A stretch of DNA of 64,000 bases from Zerene cesonia (taxonomy: Eukaryota; Arthropoda; Insecta; Lepidoptera; Pieridae), in NCBI RefSeq assembly GCF_012273895.1, contig NC_052113.1, forward strand, positions 1,178,001 to 1,242,000. The letters are read 5' to 3'. This document shows positions 1-8,400 of this stretch, piece after piece. Under the pieces are notes generated by a model, which saw only the letters and a list, made by a program, of their open reading frames with translations, was not told the origin of the DNA and ran no database searches. The position numbers and the translations under genes were made by a program. Positions within the stretch are counted from its first letter, which is position 1. Each line of letters begins with the position of its first letter.

Positions 1-191
1 CTGTTGGCCTGATGATGCGCTATCCAGGGCCACTCGTAGTCAAAATACTCCGATCTCTTGGAAATCGAATTCTCACAAGCATAAGCCAGCGTTGATGCTA
101 ACCTCCTGCCGCAGTACGTCTGTCCCTCACCGTTGATCATCTCAATGATGAGAAAGACAGAGAGGAAAGATAGAACGAATGCAGTCTTCAT
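1..191 (-). CDS. Insulin-like peptide (bombyxin-type) precursor, 3' part outside the window
   Basis: Reading leftward from the ATG at 191-189 gives 63 codons before the window ends. Seen: a hydrophobic signal peptide (about residues 1-21, ending MING), then a B chain with TYCGRRLASTLAYAC, where Cys27 and Cys39 are 11 residues apart as in all insulin B chains. A KR pair follows at residues 45-46 and could end the B chain. The C peptide continues with KRSEYFDYEWPWIAHHQA. The A chain lies beyond position 1. The frame shares the KRSE and HHQA blocks with the complete paralogue at 3316-3570, about 3.1 kb away on the same strand. Known of the family: bombyxins are secreted hormones, usually intronless and in clusters; the mature form has A and B chains joined by disulfides. 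The start is chosen because it is the only ATG before the signal peptide and it has a TATA box 47 bp upstream. No break is visible in the part present. Confidence 0.93.
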   Translation of the reverse strand, partial: MKTAFVLSFLSVFLIIEMINGEGQTYCGRRLASTLAYACENSISKRSEYFDYEWPWIAHHQAN

Positions 192-237
192 GTCGATACA
201 ACGGGATTGGAATGTGGCGAATTCTCGTGGCATTGAG

Positions 238-245
238 CTTTTATA
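238..245 (-). promoter_or_regulatory. TATA box of the left insulin-like peptide gene
   Basis: Minus-strand TATAAAAG lies 47 bp upstream of the ATG. The identical octamer occurs at 3612-3619 in front of the paralogue. Transcription would start roughly 25-30 bp downstream of the box, giving a very short 5' leader. Confidence 0.75.
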
Positions 246-310
246 GTTAGGATGCTTCATCATTATGCACAATTGTCGTATTGTATTAAATGCTCTGAAT
301 GAACTCGATC

Positions 311-409
311 CTTGTAGGATGCGCGACGTCATAGGTGTTATATTTAGTCCTCATTATAGCATCTTATTTGCAAGCGGTTGGGACGAAATTAATCATTACG
401 CTCATTCGG
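311..409 (-). promoter_or_regulatory. Upstream block conserved between the two ILP genes
   Basis: On the + strand this holds a GATC-TTG-AGGA stretch, then GACGTCA (325-331), and further out GCTCATTCG (400-408). The same three landmarks in the same order lie upstream of the second ILP gene (3671-3748). GACGTCA is seven bases of the CRE palindrome TGACGTCA bound by CREB/ATF-type bZIP factors. The conservation is seen directly; a regulatory role is inferred. Confidence 0.5.
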
Positions 410-699
410 ATGTAAAATGTCGTCTTGTGAAGACGTGCATTCAGTCGTAAAGAACGCAATTTCTTCGTCTACCCCGCATTAATTTTGTTGGAAAAAATAG
501 CTAAACCTTTATACGTAAGTATACAAAAATAGATAGTGCAAAATAAAGTGAGCAGGGAGGGAGCTTTTCGTCACTATTGTACGATTTTAATAATTTTTGA
601 CACTTTCTCGGTAAAACCTTATACTTCAAAATGAATAATATGAACGCGAAAGTATTTGTTACTAGTATTTCTGTGAACAATTCCAGTTGTTTTTGTTCA

Positions 700-750
700 G
701 TTCCCGATCGATGTTGAAGTCCGAGGTTCTCACCACTGAGCCACCACGGC
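700..750 (-). repeat. tRNA-derived SINE, head fragment
   Basis: The + strand TTGAAGTCCGAGGTTCTCAC and the following CCACTGAGCCACCACGGC match the tRNA-like head of the SINE at 28414-28728, in the same orientation. Only the 5' end of the element is present. Confidence 0.7.
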
Positions 751-1230
751 TTACGATTAATTTATGAAGATTATTAATATTCAAGTGTTCATGTAGTAAT
801 AAAATAAAATACCTATCTCAAGAAAAATACAATTTTCTTTAACAAGATACCTTATACCTAAGTATATGTCGCGGACGAATTCTAACAAGCACCCGTGGCC
901 CCTTCACTTATGTGGCTCGACGGAACACAGTGGGGTTTTAGTCGGTAGGAATCCGACATAACCCACGACCTCTTCCCCGGGGACCGTGGGTATCTATGCA
1001 AGATTTTCACACTATAAAAAAAAATACTTAAGTATATAAGTTTAAAGGAAACATAGTTTTGTCGAAGCAACATGAAAGTACATATATTTAATGTAATATC
1101 TTAATGTAATATCTTGATTGTCATTAAAATAGAAGACGCTGAATGTAAATAAATAATACTCGTGATTTATAACTATTGATTTATAATGTTTATTGAATTT
1201 CAATGTTATTTTAAAAGAGCAACTACAGAC

Positions 1231-1369
1231 TTTCTTGCCGTCTCTTCTCTGTAGAAACTGCTTTCGGAACCGGTGGTAAATGTTAAAACTGTGTAAAATG
1301 ACGATTCAAAAGTGCTTCTATAAGAAGTCTAATTGAATAAATAAATGTTTGAGTTGAGTTTGAGTTTGG
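1231..1369 (+). repeat. Non-LTR retrotransposon 3' end (family with TGACGATTCAAAAG)
   Basis: Contains CTGCTTTCGGAACCGGTGG and ATGACGATTCAAAAGTGCTT, followed by AATAAATAAATG and short GAGTTT-type tail repeats. The same blocks recur at 38471-38572. I recognise this as a common insect retroposon tail. No reverse transcriptase is present, so it is a 5'-truncated copy. Confidence 0.6.
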
Positions 1370-2098
1370 TGTGGTTGATATTATAATTAATCCAATGTTC
1401 TATATACGTTATCACATTAAATTAAATAAATCTAGCATTATTTAATAAGTAATTCAATGTGGTTTTATGTTAACAATTGTAAGGGAAGCCATAGTTTCCA
1501 TAAACCCGAAAACCAAATATGTAATGCGATCAGTAATATCGCTATTGTTTCTCTATTTGAAAAACATTCAACAGCTTTAAAAAGAAAAAATATATACGCA
1601 AAAATCCGTTCAGTAGTTTCAGCGTGATTGACGGACAAACATCCAAGCAAACAAACTTTCACATTTATAATATGAGGATTATACTTTAAAACTTCATTAT
1701 TCCAGAGAGAACTAGATTATATTCTAGTGTGTAGCGATATTGCTCACCCGTGAAGCGGCCATAACATAGAGATATTCCAAACGGAATACCACACACAGTC
1801 AAAGGGGGAAATTGAATATAAGGGACACATGGACCCCAGAGAAAGGGTTACGAATCATATCGGCCTCAAAATCTAACTAAAGGACACAAACACCCTTTCA
1901 TCTCAACCAATGAATGTTAGCATTGTTTATGGTTATTATAAATTAAAATGACTGTGATTTGATATTACTTAGTCTTGTACTACAGCTGCTGTCCTAATAA
2001 CATCAGTTGCGTGGGAATAAAATAGGTTTGTCTCTAGTGTACCTAGTGTACAAGAAGAATGGGTGTAGAAAAAACTAACCGTTTACCCCGCTTAAAAA

Positions 2099-2438
2099 TC
2101 CTACTACCCTACTAATATTATAAATACGAAATTTTGTAAGGATGTGTGTGTGTGTTTGTTACTCTTTCACGCAAAAACTACTGAACCGATTGCAATGAAA
2201 TTTGGTACGTAGACACCTTGACATCTGAAATAACATACATACTACTTTTTATCCCAATAAAATTTGTAAGGATGTGTGTGTGTTTTTGTTACTCTTTCAC
2301 GCAAAAACTACTGAACCGATTGCAATAAAATTTGGTACTTAGACAGTTGGACATCTGGAATAACATACTTACTACTTTTTATCCTGATATTCCTAAGAGA
2401 TACGGACTTACGCGGGTGAAACCGCGGGACGAAGCTAG
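2099..2438 (+). mobile_element. Helitron-like non-autonomous element with an internal 130-bp tandem duplication
   Basis: Begins TCCTACT after an A (2098) and ends CTAG before a T (2439). The hairpin CGCGGGTGAAACCGCG lies just before the 3' end. These are Helitron hallmarks: 5' TC, 3' hairpin plus CTRR, and insertion between A and T. The core, starting TTGTAAGGATG at 2134 and again at 2264, is repeated in tandem with a 130-bp period. Other family members here have one unit (about 175-203 bp). It encodes no protein, so it would have moved with enzymes from an autonomous relative. Confidence 0.8.
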
Positions 2439-3211
2439 TTCATAATTAAACATTTTACTACTTCGAGGGTTGGGGCATAGATAGCCTTTGTCACTCAATG
2501 TAGTGGCAGCTTTCTATTGGTGATAGAATTTTAAAAATCGGTCCAGAACTACAAGCATACAAATCTTTTCTATTTATAATAATTAGTATATATTGTATTA
2601 TTTACATAACATGTCAATTTGTTTTTATTTTAACTGCTATCTTCAACACGTGGCTTCACTTGCATGATATCCGGATTAAAAAATAGTCTTAGTCCATAAT
2701 CTATCTCTGAACCAAATTTCATAATACTTATACAGATCCGATCATGTGTTTTTGCTTGAAAGATTAACAAACATACATCCAAACTTTCACGTCTGTAATA
2801 ACTACCTATTAATAGGATGGAGCATGAAGTTGGATATAAATAAAAACGTATCATAGTAATCTACATAGAAGTTATAAGGTATTAATTTTTTTATTCTTTG
2901 TGCACATACAAATTAAACAAAGCATTGAATTTTGTTTAAACACATTCTAGCAATTTCCAGATTTAAACAGAACAAACTAAATTTGCTATTATTATGACTA
3001 TTAATTTTTTGCTGGCTGGCTTGTTAGTTCGATTTGTTTTTCTTGTTAAAAAGGGTATATAATATTAGTACTAGCAGTCAACACATTTTATTAAAAAGCA
3101 ATTAGTTATTAGGTTTAAAGACTTTATTTTTACTCATAAGAACAATTCGTTCACTTTAAATGAGTTACATGTTATCTTAAATTATGTTTACATCTCTAGT
3201 TTAAGATATTA

Positions 3212-3217
3212 TTTATT
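3212..3217 (-). terminator. Possible polyadenylation signal of the complete ILP gene
   Basis: Minus-strand AATAAA about 100 bases past the stop codon. It is plausible only by position; such hexamers are frequent in this AT-rich DNA. Confidence 0.35.
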
Positions 3218-3315
3218 AAGGTAATTATTTAAGTGAAAGTTATACATATTGTTTGTGGTGCAAATAAAATAAAAATTGCGCTGATGGTCCAATTATTCAG
3301 GTATCTTCCATCGAA

Positions 3316-3570
3316 TCAGCAGTACGATCTCAACTCCTGCAGCGTACACGGCCTATCACAACACGCTGCGTTTACATCGCCACCGCTAGCCTGGTGATGC
3401 GTCACCTCAACCCATTTGGAACTCGGATGAATTTCGGAACGCTTAAAAGCGGCGTACTTGCAGATATTCGCCATTTTCTGGGCCAATGACCGCCCACAGT
3501 ATGTGTCTGTTAGTCCATCACTCTCGAAAATCATAGAGACGCAAAGACACAGAACGAATGTAACCTTCAT
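3316..3570 (-). CDS. Insulin-like peptide (bombyxin-type) precursor, complete, single exon
   Basis: Secreted hormone precursor of 84 residues. Signal peptide about residues 1-19. B chain TYCGRSLAQKMANIC has Cys25 and Cys37 with 11 residues between. The A chain at the C-terminus, AACCDRPCTLQELRSYC, has the insulin pattern CC-x3-C-x8-C (Cys70, 71, 75, 84), and the stop follows the last Cys directly, as is usual in insulins. A KR pair (43-44) can release the B chain. No dibasic site precedes the A chain, where SGGDVNAACC runs on, which is unusual for bombyxins. The precursor is slightly shorter than typical bombyxins (about 90 residues). The start is supported by the signal peptide and a TATA box 42 bp upstream. 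It is a tandem paralogue of the gene at 1-191, with KRSE and HHQA shared in the linker. It would act through an insulin-type receptor. Function is from family knowledge; expression is unknown. Confidence 0.95.
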   Translation of the reverse strand: MKVTFVLCLCVSMIFESDGLTDTYCGRSLAQKMANICKYAAFKRSEIHPSSKWVEVTHHQASGGDVNAACCDRPCTLQELRSYC

Positions 3571-3611
3571 TGTGATACTGGAGACTGAAAAAGACTAGTG
3601 ATGCCACAAAG

Positions 3612-3619
3612 CTTTTATA
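3612..3619 (-). promoter_or_regulatory. TATA box of the complete ILP gene
   Basis: Minus-strand TATAAAAG 42 bp upstream of the ATG. It is identical in sequence to, and close in spacing to, the box of the left ILP gene. Confidence 0.75.
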
Positions 3620-3670
3620 CTTAAAGCGGTTCATGAATATGCGCATAAGATCTAGTATTATTAATTATTG

Positions 3671-3748
3671 GATCTTGCAGGAGCAAAGACGTCACGCATT
3701 AGCATACATTATTGCGTTTTGTGAGGTTGGTAGAATTAAGCTCATTCG
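3671..3748 (-). promoter_or_regulatory. Upstream block of the complete ILP gene, with GACGTCA
   Basis: The + strand has GATCTTGCAGGAGC, then GACGTCAC (3688-3695), then GCTCATTCG (3740-3748). It parallels the block at 311-409 in order and in approximate distance from the ATG. Confidence 0.5.
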
Positions 3749-4408
3749 CTTGTTTAAAGCAATCCGGTGAGGACGTATAACTTGTCTAAAATAAACAATG
3801 TTTTTTCGTCTTAAACAATTTAGTTAAAGATGTTGAAGAGCTCTTTTACAAGGCCGCAGTGGATAACCATTCAAGTAAGTTGGAATTACACCTTTTGTTT
3901 GACAGGGTCTTCGTAATAAATCTTACTGAAATATATTTAAGATCATTAATTTATCTTTCGATAGTAGAAGCCGCTTCTTTTAATAATAGAATTCAATACT
4001 AAAACAATGACTACATTGTTCAGTTTAATCATACTGCTGCAATATCTACAATGTAGATGACCATCGGTGAAATACCTTATGATCCCATCACATTGAGGCA
4101 AGATTGCATTCCCGACACCAGTCGGAGTACCGGAATAACTTCTAGTTTCAATATAATATATACATCTAGCTATTCAGAGCTCCGAGCGAATGCCATGAAT
4201 AGCTGAGCTAATAGAGGGAACGGGACCAATTTGAATTCGAAAGCGGCCTCTGAAGATATTTCAATACCGTCTGTGTAAGACACGAATTCCCCTTCATTTG
4301 ATAAAGGTACTTGAATTTTTCGTTTGTGAATGTATTCTTTTATTGCTCGTGTTTATACAATGTGCTAATATAATCTTTGCGAAATAACGGTAGACATATT
4401 TAATTTTT

Positions 4409-4590
4409 AGTTTTATAGCATTGAAATGCTTTATAAATGAGAATTTTTGAAAGAATAGAAAAAATTTGATCACGAGGCAGGATTCGAACCTGCGTTTCTT
4501 GCCTATTCGTAGCAACGCCTAGCCTCTCGGCCACCCGTGATCCCGCCACAGTAATCGAATTTCTTCTACTCTTTCGGTTTCATGTGCCTA
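4409..4590 (-). mobile_element. Terminal-inverted-repeat element carrying a tRNA-like core, right end missing
   Basis: The left end (4409 on) starts AGTTTTATAGCATTGAAATG and runs about 55 bp. An almost identical sequence ends the second copy at 16405-16463 in the opposite orientation, so the two together imply a terminal inverted repeat. Next to it lies a 71-nt tRNA-like sequence (4470-4540, minus) and then CTCTTTCGGTTTCATG, also found at 16384-16399. This copy lacks its right repeat and runs into a GGTA microsatellite. It is best described as a MITE-like element with a tRNA-derived core; a SINE-in-MITE fusion is the alternative. Confidence 0.55.
4470..4540 (-). other. tRNA-like sequence, probably part of a repeat rather than a working tRNA gene
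   Basis: It folds by eye into a complete cloverleaf. Acceptor stem TCACGGG/CTCGTGA (7 pairs, one G-U), D arm GCC/GGC, anticodon stem TTGCT/GGCAA with a 7-base loop ACGAATA, 5-base variable region, T arm GCAGG-TTCGAAT-CCTGC. A-box-like TGGCCGAGAGG and B-box GGTTCGAATCC are present. The loop would place GAA (Phe) as anticodon, but position 33 is C instead of the near-universal T, and no 3' intron or T-rich pol III stop is obvious. The same head with the same flanks at 16269-16340 argues for a repeat. Confidence 0.6.
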
Positions 4591-4592
4591 AG

Positions 4593-4619
4593 GGTAGGTA
4601 GGTAGGTAGGTAGGTAGGG
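4593..4619. repeat. GGTA microsatellite
   Basis: About six tandem GGTA units ending in GGGT, directly beside the tRNA-like element. Confidence 0.9.
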
Positions 4620-5081
4620 TAGACATTTATTTTAACGTTGTATAAAGTAATGAATTGTAGCGGCTTGATAGAAAACTGGCTTAAAATTACACCAGCACCA
4701 AAAATGTTTCGCAATCTACAAGAAATCGTGATATATACAAAAAATAAAACTAGTTAATTTAAGCTAGAAGAGTTTGTATTCGCGTTAACTATAATAAATG
4801 TTTAATACCCGCAATAAATTATCGGATCGTTAAAGGTTAAAGTTGACCCGTGGCTTGGAACCATAATCGTCAGTCGCAAAGCCATAATTAACCCATTTAA
4901 TGAAACTGTAAAATTATGTGGCTTCATGTTAACATTAATAATTCAAAATTCACTTGGAGCTCCAACTATGTTTTAAATTTAACGAAAAGTGAAAAAGCTG
5001 TACCAGCAAAATGCTACATCGTATTATATACAAATCTGATCTAGTTTCCAACCAAAAATCTTTGCAGTAAGATCTACACCT

Positions 5082-5345
5082 ATGGATAACAAAAAATCAA
5101 AACGCGCCACCCAAAAAACGACAAAAATGGTAAAATTCTAACGATTTGGTGAAAAAAGAGGAAAGTTCGTCCGAGTAGCTAAAGCAGCTACTTCAACGCC
5201 AGCCACTGGAAATACCTTCGAACTTCTAATTGACGTATTGAAGTATCAAAATCTGAATATCCGAGAGCAACACGAGCTCAAGGAGCGAACTCTTAACGAG
5301 GTGGCTCGCAAACTTTGGGAACACTTCGAAACTCAAAACCTGTAA
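5082..5345 (+). pseudogene. Coding-like frame of 87 codons with one in-frame stop; family unknown
   Basis: Starting at ATG 5082 the frame runs to TAA 5343-5345, interrupted only by TAA at 5139-5141 (codon 20). The first part, MDNKKSKRATQKTTKMVKF, is lysine-rich. The second part begins RFGEKRGKFVRVAKAATSTP and is followed by a charged, probably helical stretch including LLIDVLKYQNLNIREQHELK and ends WEHFETQNL. Codon choice there looks coding: varied, moderately GC-rich, and unlike the AT-rich surroundings. The sequence ctttgcag just upstream (5061-5068) could be a splice acceptor, and AATAAA occurs at 5441. It may be a retrocopy disabled by a stop, a gene with a sequencing error, or a gene with a polymorphic stop. 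I do not recognise the protein and see no repeat motif around it. Confidence 0.45.
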
Positions 5346-6477
5346 ACTCGATGTATGAAAACTTTCTTATTACTAAAACTCTGGGAAAATGTTTACGATT
5401 TCGGAGACTGATTATTATTTAACTTTGAAAAGCATTTCTAAATAAATAAGGGCGGTTCAGTTTGAGAAATCCGCTTTAATTAGCAGGAGCGCGGACAATT
5501 TCAATTGAGAATACTTACGCAGATAGAAAAAATAAATCCATCTTAATGCAACTGCATGTATGTTTGATTCATTTCTTCACAGTAAAACATTACTTTTATA
5601 AGTATTAAATAACTTTATGTAGAAACGAATAGTAATTAACGCACATTTACGTTAAAACCCCTATAATATGAGAAATCTTCTACTCTTATCCATTTGATCT
5701 ATTCTTGTTAAGTAACTTTTTCATTAAGGTCCATTAAGGATACATATATTAATCTTATTACTAGCTTGTGGGTGAGCTAATAGGCTTTATGAGCTGTGGT
5801 CAGATCTTTGAAATAACCACGTACTTGTGGATTTGTAACTGAATAATAAAGTATTTTTCATTAAGAATATGAAATATCTTAAATACCTGTATCGTGGTTT
5901 GAAAAAAATAAGAAATTAAGTTTAATTAATTACGAGATTAAATGTTACAGTTTAAATTTTCTAGTTATGTTATAAAGACACAAAAACTAGGCAAATGCCG
6001 TATCTAGAAGAGAAAACCAACATAGGCCAACCCTCACCATATTCCACATAGTTTTCATCATCCTCATAATACCGGTCAAGAAAATAGAATAATGATCTTA
6101 ACTAGAACTTTCGATGACAACCACACTGAAATATTCCGTTACAAACCATCTAGTGCATTTCATTAAAGAGTATTGAAAATAAAATTACGCTTTAATGAAT
6201 TAAATGATTATGTTATGACGGATGATATATGATAATGGTCCTCTACCACATGGCGCTTTTCAGTAACGAGAGTTTAAATGCTTCTATGACTTACATATAT
6301 GTAACAGCATGGCGGTAGTATAAAATCGGGACCCAGGGTCTTCCCTATATACGTTGCATCATAAGCTTGAAGTAAATGATGATTATTATTATATTACAAT
6401 GCCACATCGACTCTCACTAACGTGCTAGAGCGCTTTCAAACTACCCTATTTCTCATCATTTTCAGCATTATATTCAA
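5346..6477. other. Intergenic, nothing recognised
   Basis: AT-rich DNA without coding character or a repeat I can place, apart from a possible AATAAA signal near 5441. Confidence 0.5.
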
Positions 6478-6673
6478 CTAGCTGCGCCCCGCGGTTTCAC
6501 CCGCGTAAGTCCGTATTCCGTAGGAATATCGGGATATAAAGTTGCCTATATGTTATTCCAGTTGTTCATCTATCTACGTACCAAGTTAAATTGCAATCGG
6601 TTCAGTAGTTTTTGCGTGAAAGAGCAACACAAACACATCCTTACAAACTTTCGCATTTTTAATATAAGTAGGA
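6478..6673 (-). mobile_element. Helitron-like non-autonomous element, full length
   Basis: On the + strand it reads A|CTAGCTGCGCCCCGCGGTTTC at the left and TAGTAGGA|T at the right, that is TC...CTAG between A and T on the minus strand. The 196-bp copy has the standard core (GTTGCCTATATGTTATTCC and CGGTTCAGTAGTTTTTGCG). Confidence 0.8.
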
Positions 6674-8229
6674 TTTTAAATATACAAACATGTACAAAAA
6701 TACATTATATAAAATCAATTTTACAAACATTCGTTATTAATTTTATTAAAATCCGTCATCCCACACGTATCTCATCGCAACCACCCACGATCAAGTTGAA
6801 TCAAAACTAATAACGCCCACAGCATAACGGTACCTAATATGATCTATCTTACACAAATGTCATCTGAATATTCGCTGTAACATATAATATTAACGTAGAG
6901 TATATGCTGCCGCAAGATTGTAAAAACAGCGCGATTATAATCTTACTGAGGAGATTGGAATCCGCTGACGAATTGTGATCCGTAACATTTGTTTACTATT
7001 TAACATATTCGAAACGTGTTAACGTTAACTACCTGTATCGTGATTTCATAAAACAGTAACTAATTTTTATTACCTTACTACGAGATCTAATGTAATAGAT
7101 AGAATATTCTTTCTCTTTACAATTTCAAAGTGACATACCACTAAATAGTATAAAGCAAAGCATTCGGTATGCGTTCTTCTCTCTTTCTAGTAATATTTAA
7201 AGTCATACCAGGTGTTAAGAATACTCTAAATAAAAATAAAATAACTCTCTCTCTATTATTTAAAATTTGAAAGGTCCCTTAAAAGTATCATCTATTCATG
7301 TTACATAAAAACTACGACTTAACAAAATAACTATAAGGTTAACGACTCGCAAATCAATAGTAATTAGTCAGCTCCCCAGCGGTATGAAGTGAGGGAAGGT
7401 GCATGGCTCAGGGTGTGCTACGTACATTATGTTAGATATTGTTACCCGTGTAACGGATATGCCGTGTATCTCTCGGGCCATCGATGATTCAATACCTCCA
7501 ATATTCTCAATGATGAATAGGTAAATGGAGAAGCACTACCAACAAATTGCAGTACCAAACATTGGAGTTGCTTTCAGCTATAAGCTAGCCGCTTTTCACT
7601 ACTGTTAGCAGGTTTATTCCAGATGTATCTTCTTGTATGGAAAGTAATCCCCGAACAGGATTTATGTTCCGATCGGTAACGCGATAGGCAGCCGTATAAG
7701 ATCCACTATGTCGTTCACACAATAGCATCAAAGCATTAAAGGCCAAATATACTGATCGTCCTGTAACATTATGTAGACTATAACTGAAATATTATTTTCC
7801 TTCTATTTTTTTCTAGCTTCGCACGCGTTTAATTCGGAAGTTAAATGTAAATTGTTATACATATAAACCTTCCCCTTAAATCACTCCATCTATTAAAATA
7901 AAACCCATCAAAATCTGTTGCGCAAGTTTAAAGATCTAGCTTATAGACAGAGGAATATGTTGTGACTTCCACAAATCAATCACGATGAAACGCGCATCCG
8001 TCAAACCTACATGCTAATATCAAAACACCACATTACGATTAGGTGAACACTAAAATCCTCTGGAGAAGATCGACCCACCACACATAGATACGAGTACACA
8101 CAACAAGAATAAATATGTAATAGACGAGTGCAAACATACATGCTAGCAAACTAGGACAGCGTTAGATTAATATCGCAGCCGTCGAACTGTCTGCTAAGTG
8201 AAAAAGTCAATCCATCGAGATCTGCAATA
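6674..8229. other. Intergenic, nothing recognised
   Basis: AT-rich DNA with no reading frame of coding character. No internal similarity to other parts of the window was found by eye. Confidence 0.45.
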
Positions 8230-8400
8230 AATCAGGCGAGTGAACGATGTCTCGCTCGCGTATCGTCAATCGAATTTAATCGATTATCGTCAGGTACATG
8301 GATGTATGTACACGTGTCGCGCGTCACGCGTCGCGCTCACGAAAAAATCAAACATTTGACGTCTCCGAATGAGATAATTGCCGCTCGATGCGTTCCTGAT
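8230..8400. promoter_or_regulatory. CpG-rich block with homeodomain-like AT sites
   Basis: Contains CG-dense runs (CTCGCTCGCG, GTCGCGCGTCACGCGTCGCG) mixed with TTTAATCGATTATCG and TGATTGATTTACG. The composition stands out from the surrounding AT-rich DNA. It may be an enhancer or a promoter; no open frame starts here. Confidence 0.3.

Larger units (their letters stand above)
192..3315. other. Spacer between the two ILP genes
   Basis: AT-rich DNA with no convincing gene. It holds the promoter of the left ILP gene, a SINE head fragment, a non-LTR retrotransposon tail, a Helitron-like fragment around 1590-1680 (minus) and a full Helitron-like element at 2099-2438. The rest shows nothing I recognise. 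Confidence 0.6.

Noticed and set aside
265..450. 61-codon frame upstream of the left ILP gene
   Set aside because: It lies over the conserved ILP promoter block, and the matching region of the second ILP gene does not keep this frame, so it is incidental.
2099..2438. Reading the main repeat family as a SINE
   Set aside because: No A or B box and no poly-A tail; TC/CTAG ends, hairpin and A|T insertion fit Helitrons better.
4470..4540. Working tRNA-Phe gene
   Set aside because: C33 in the anticodon loop and a second copy with the same flanking repeat indicate a mobile element part.
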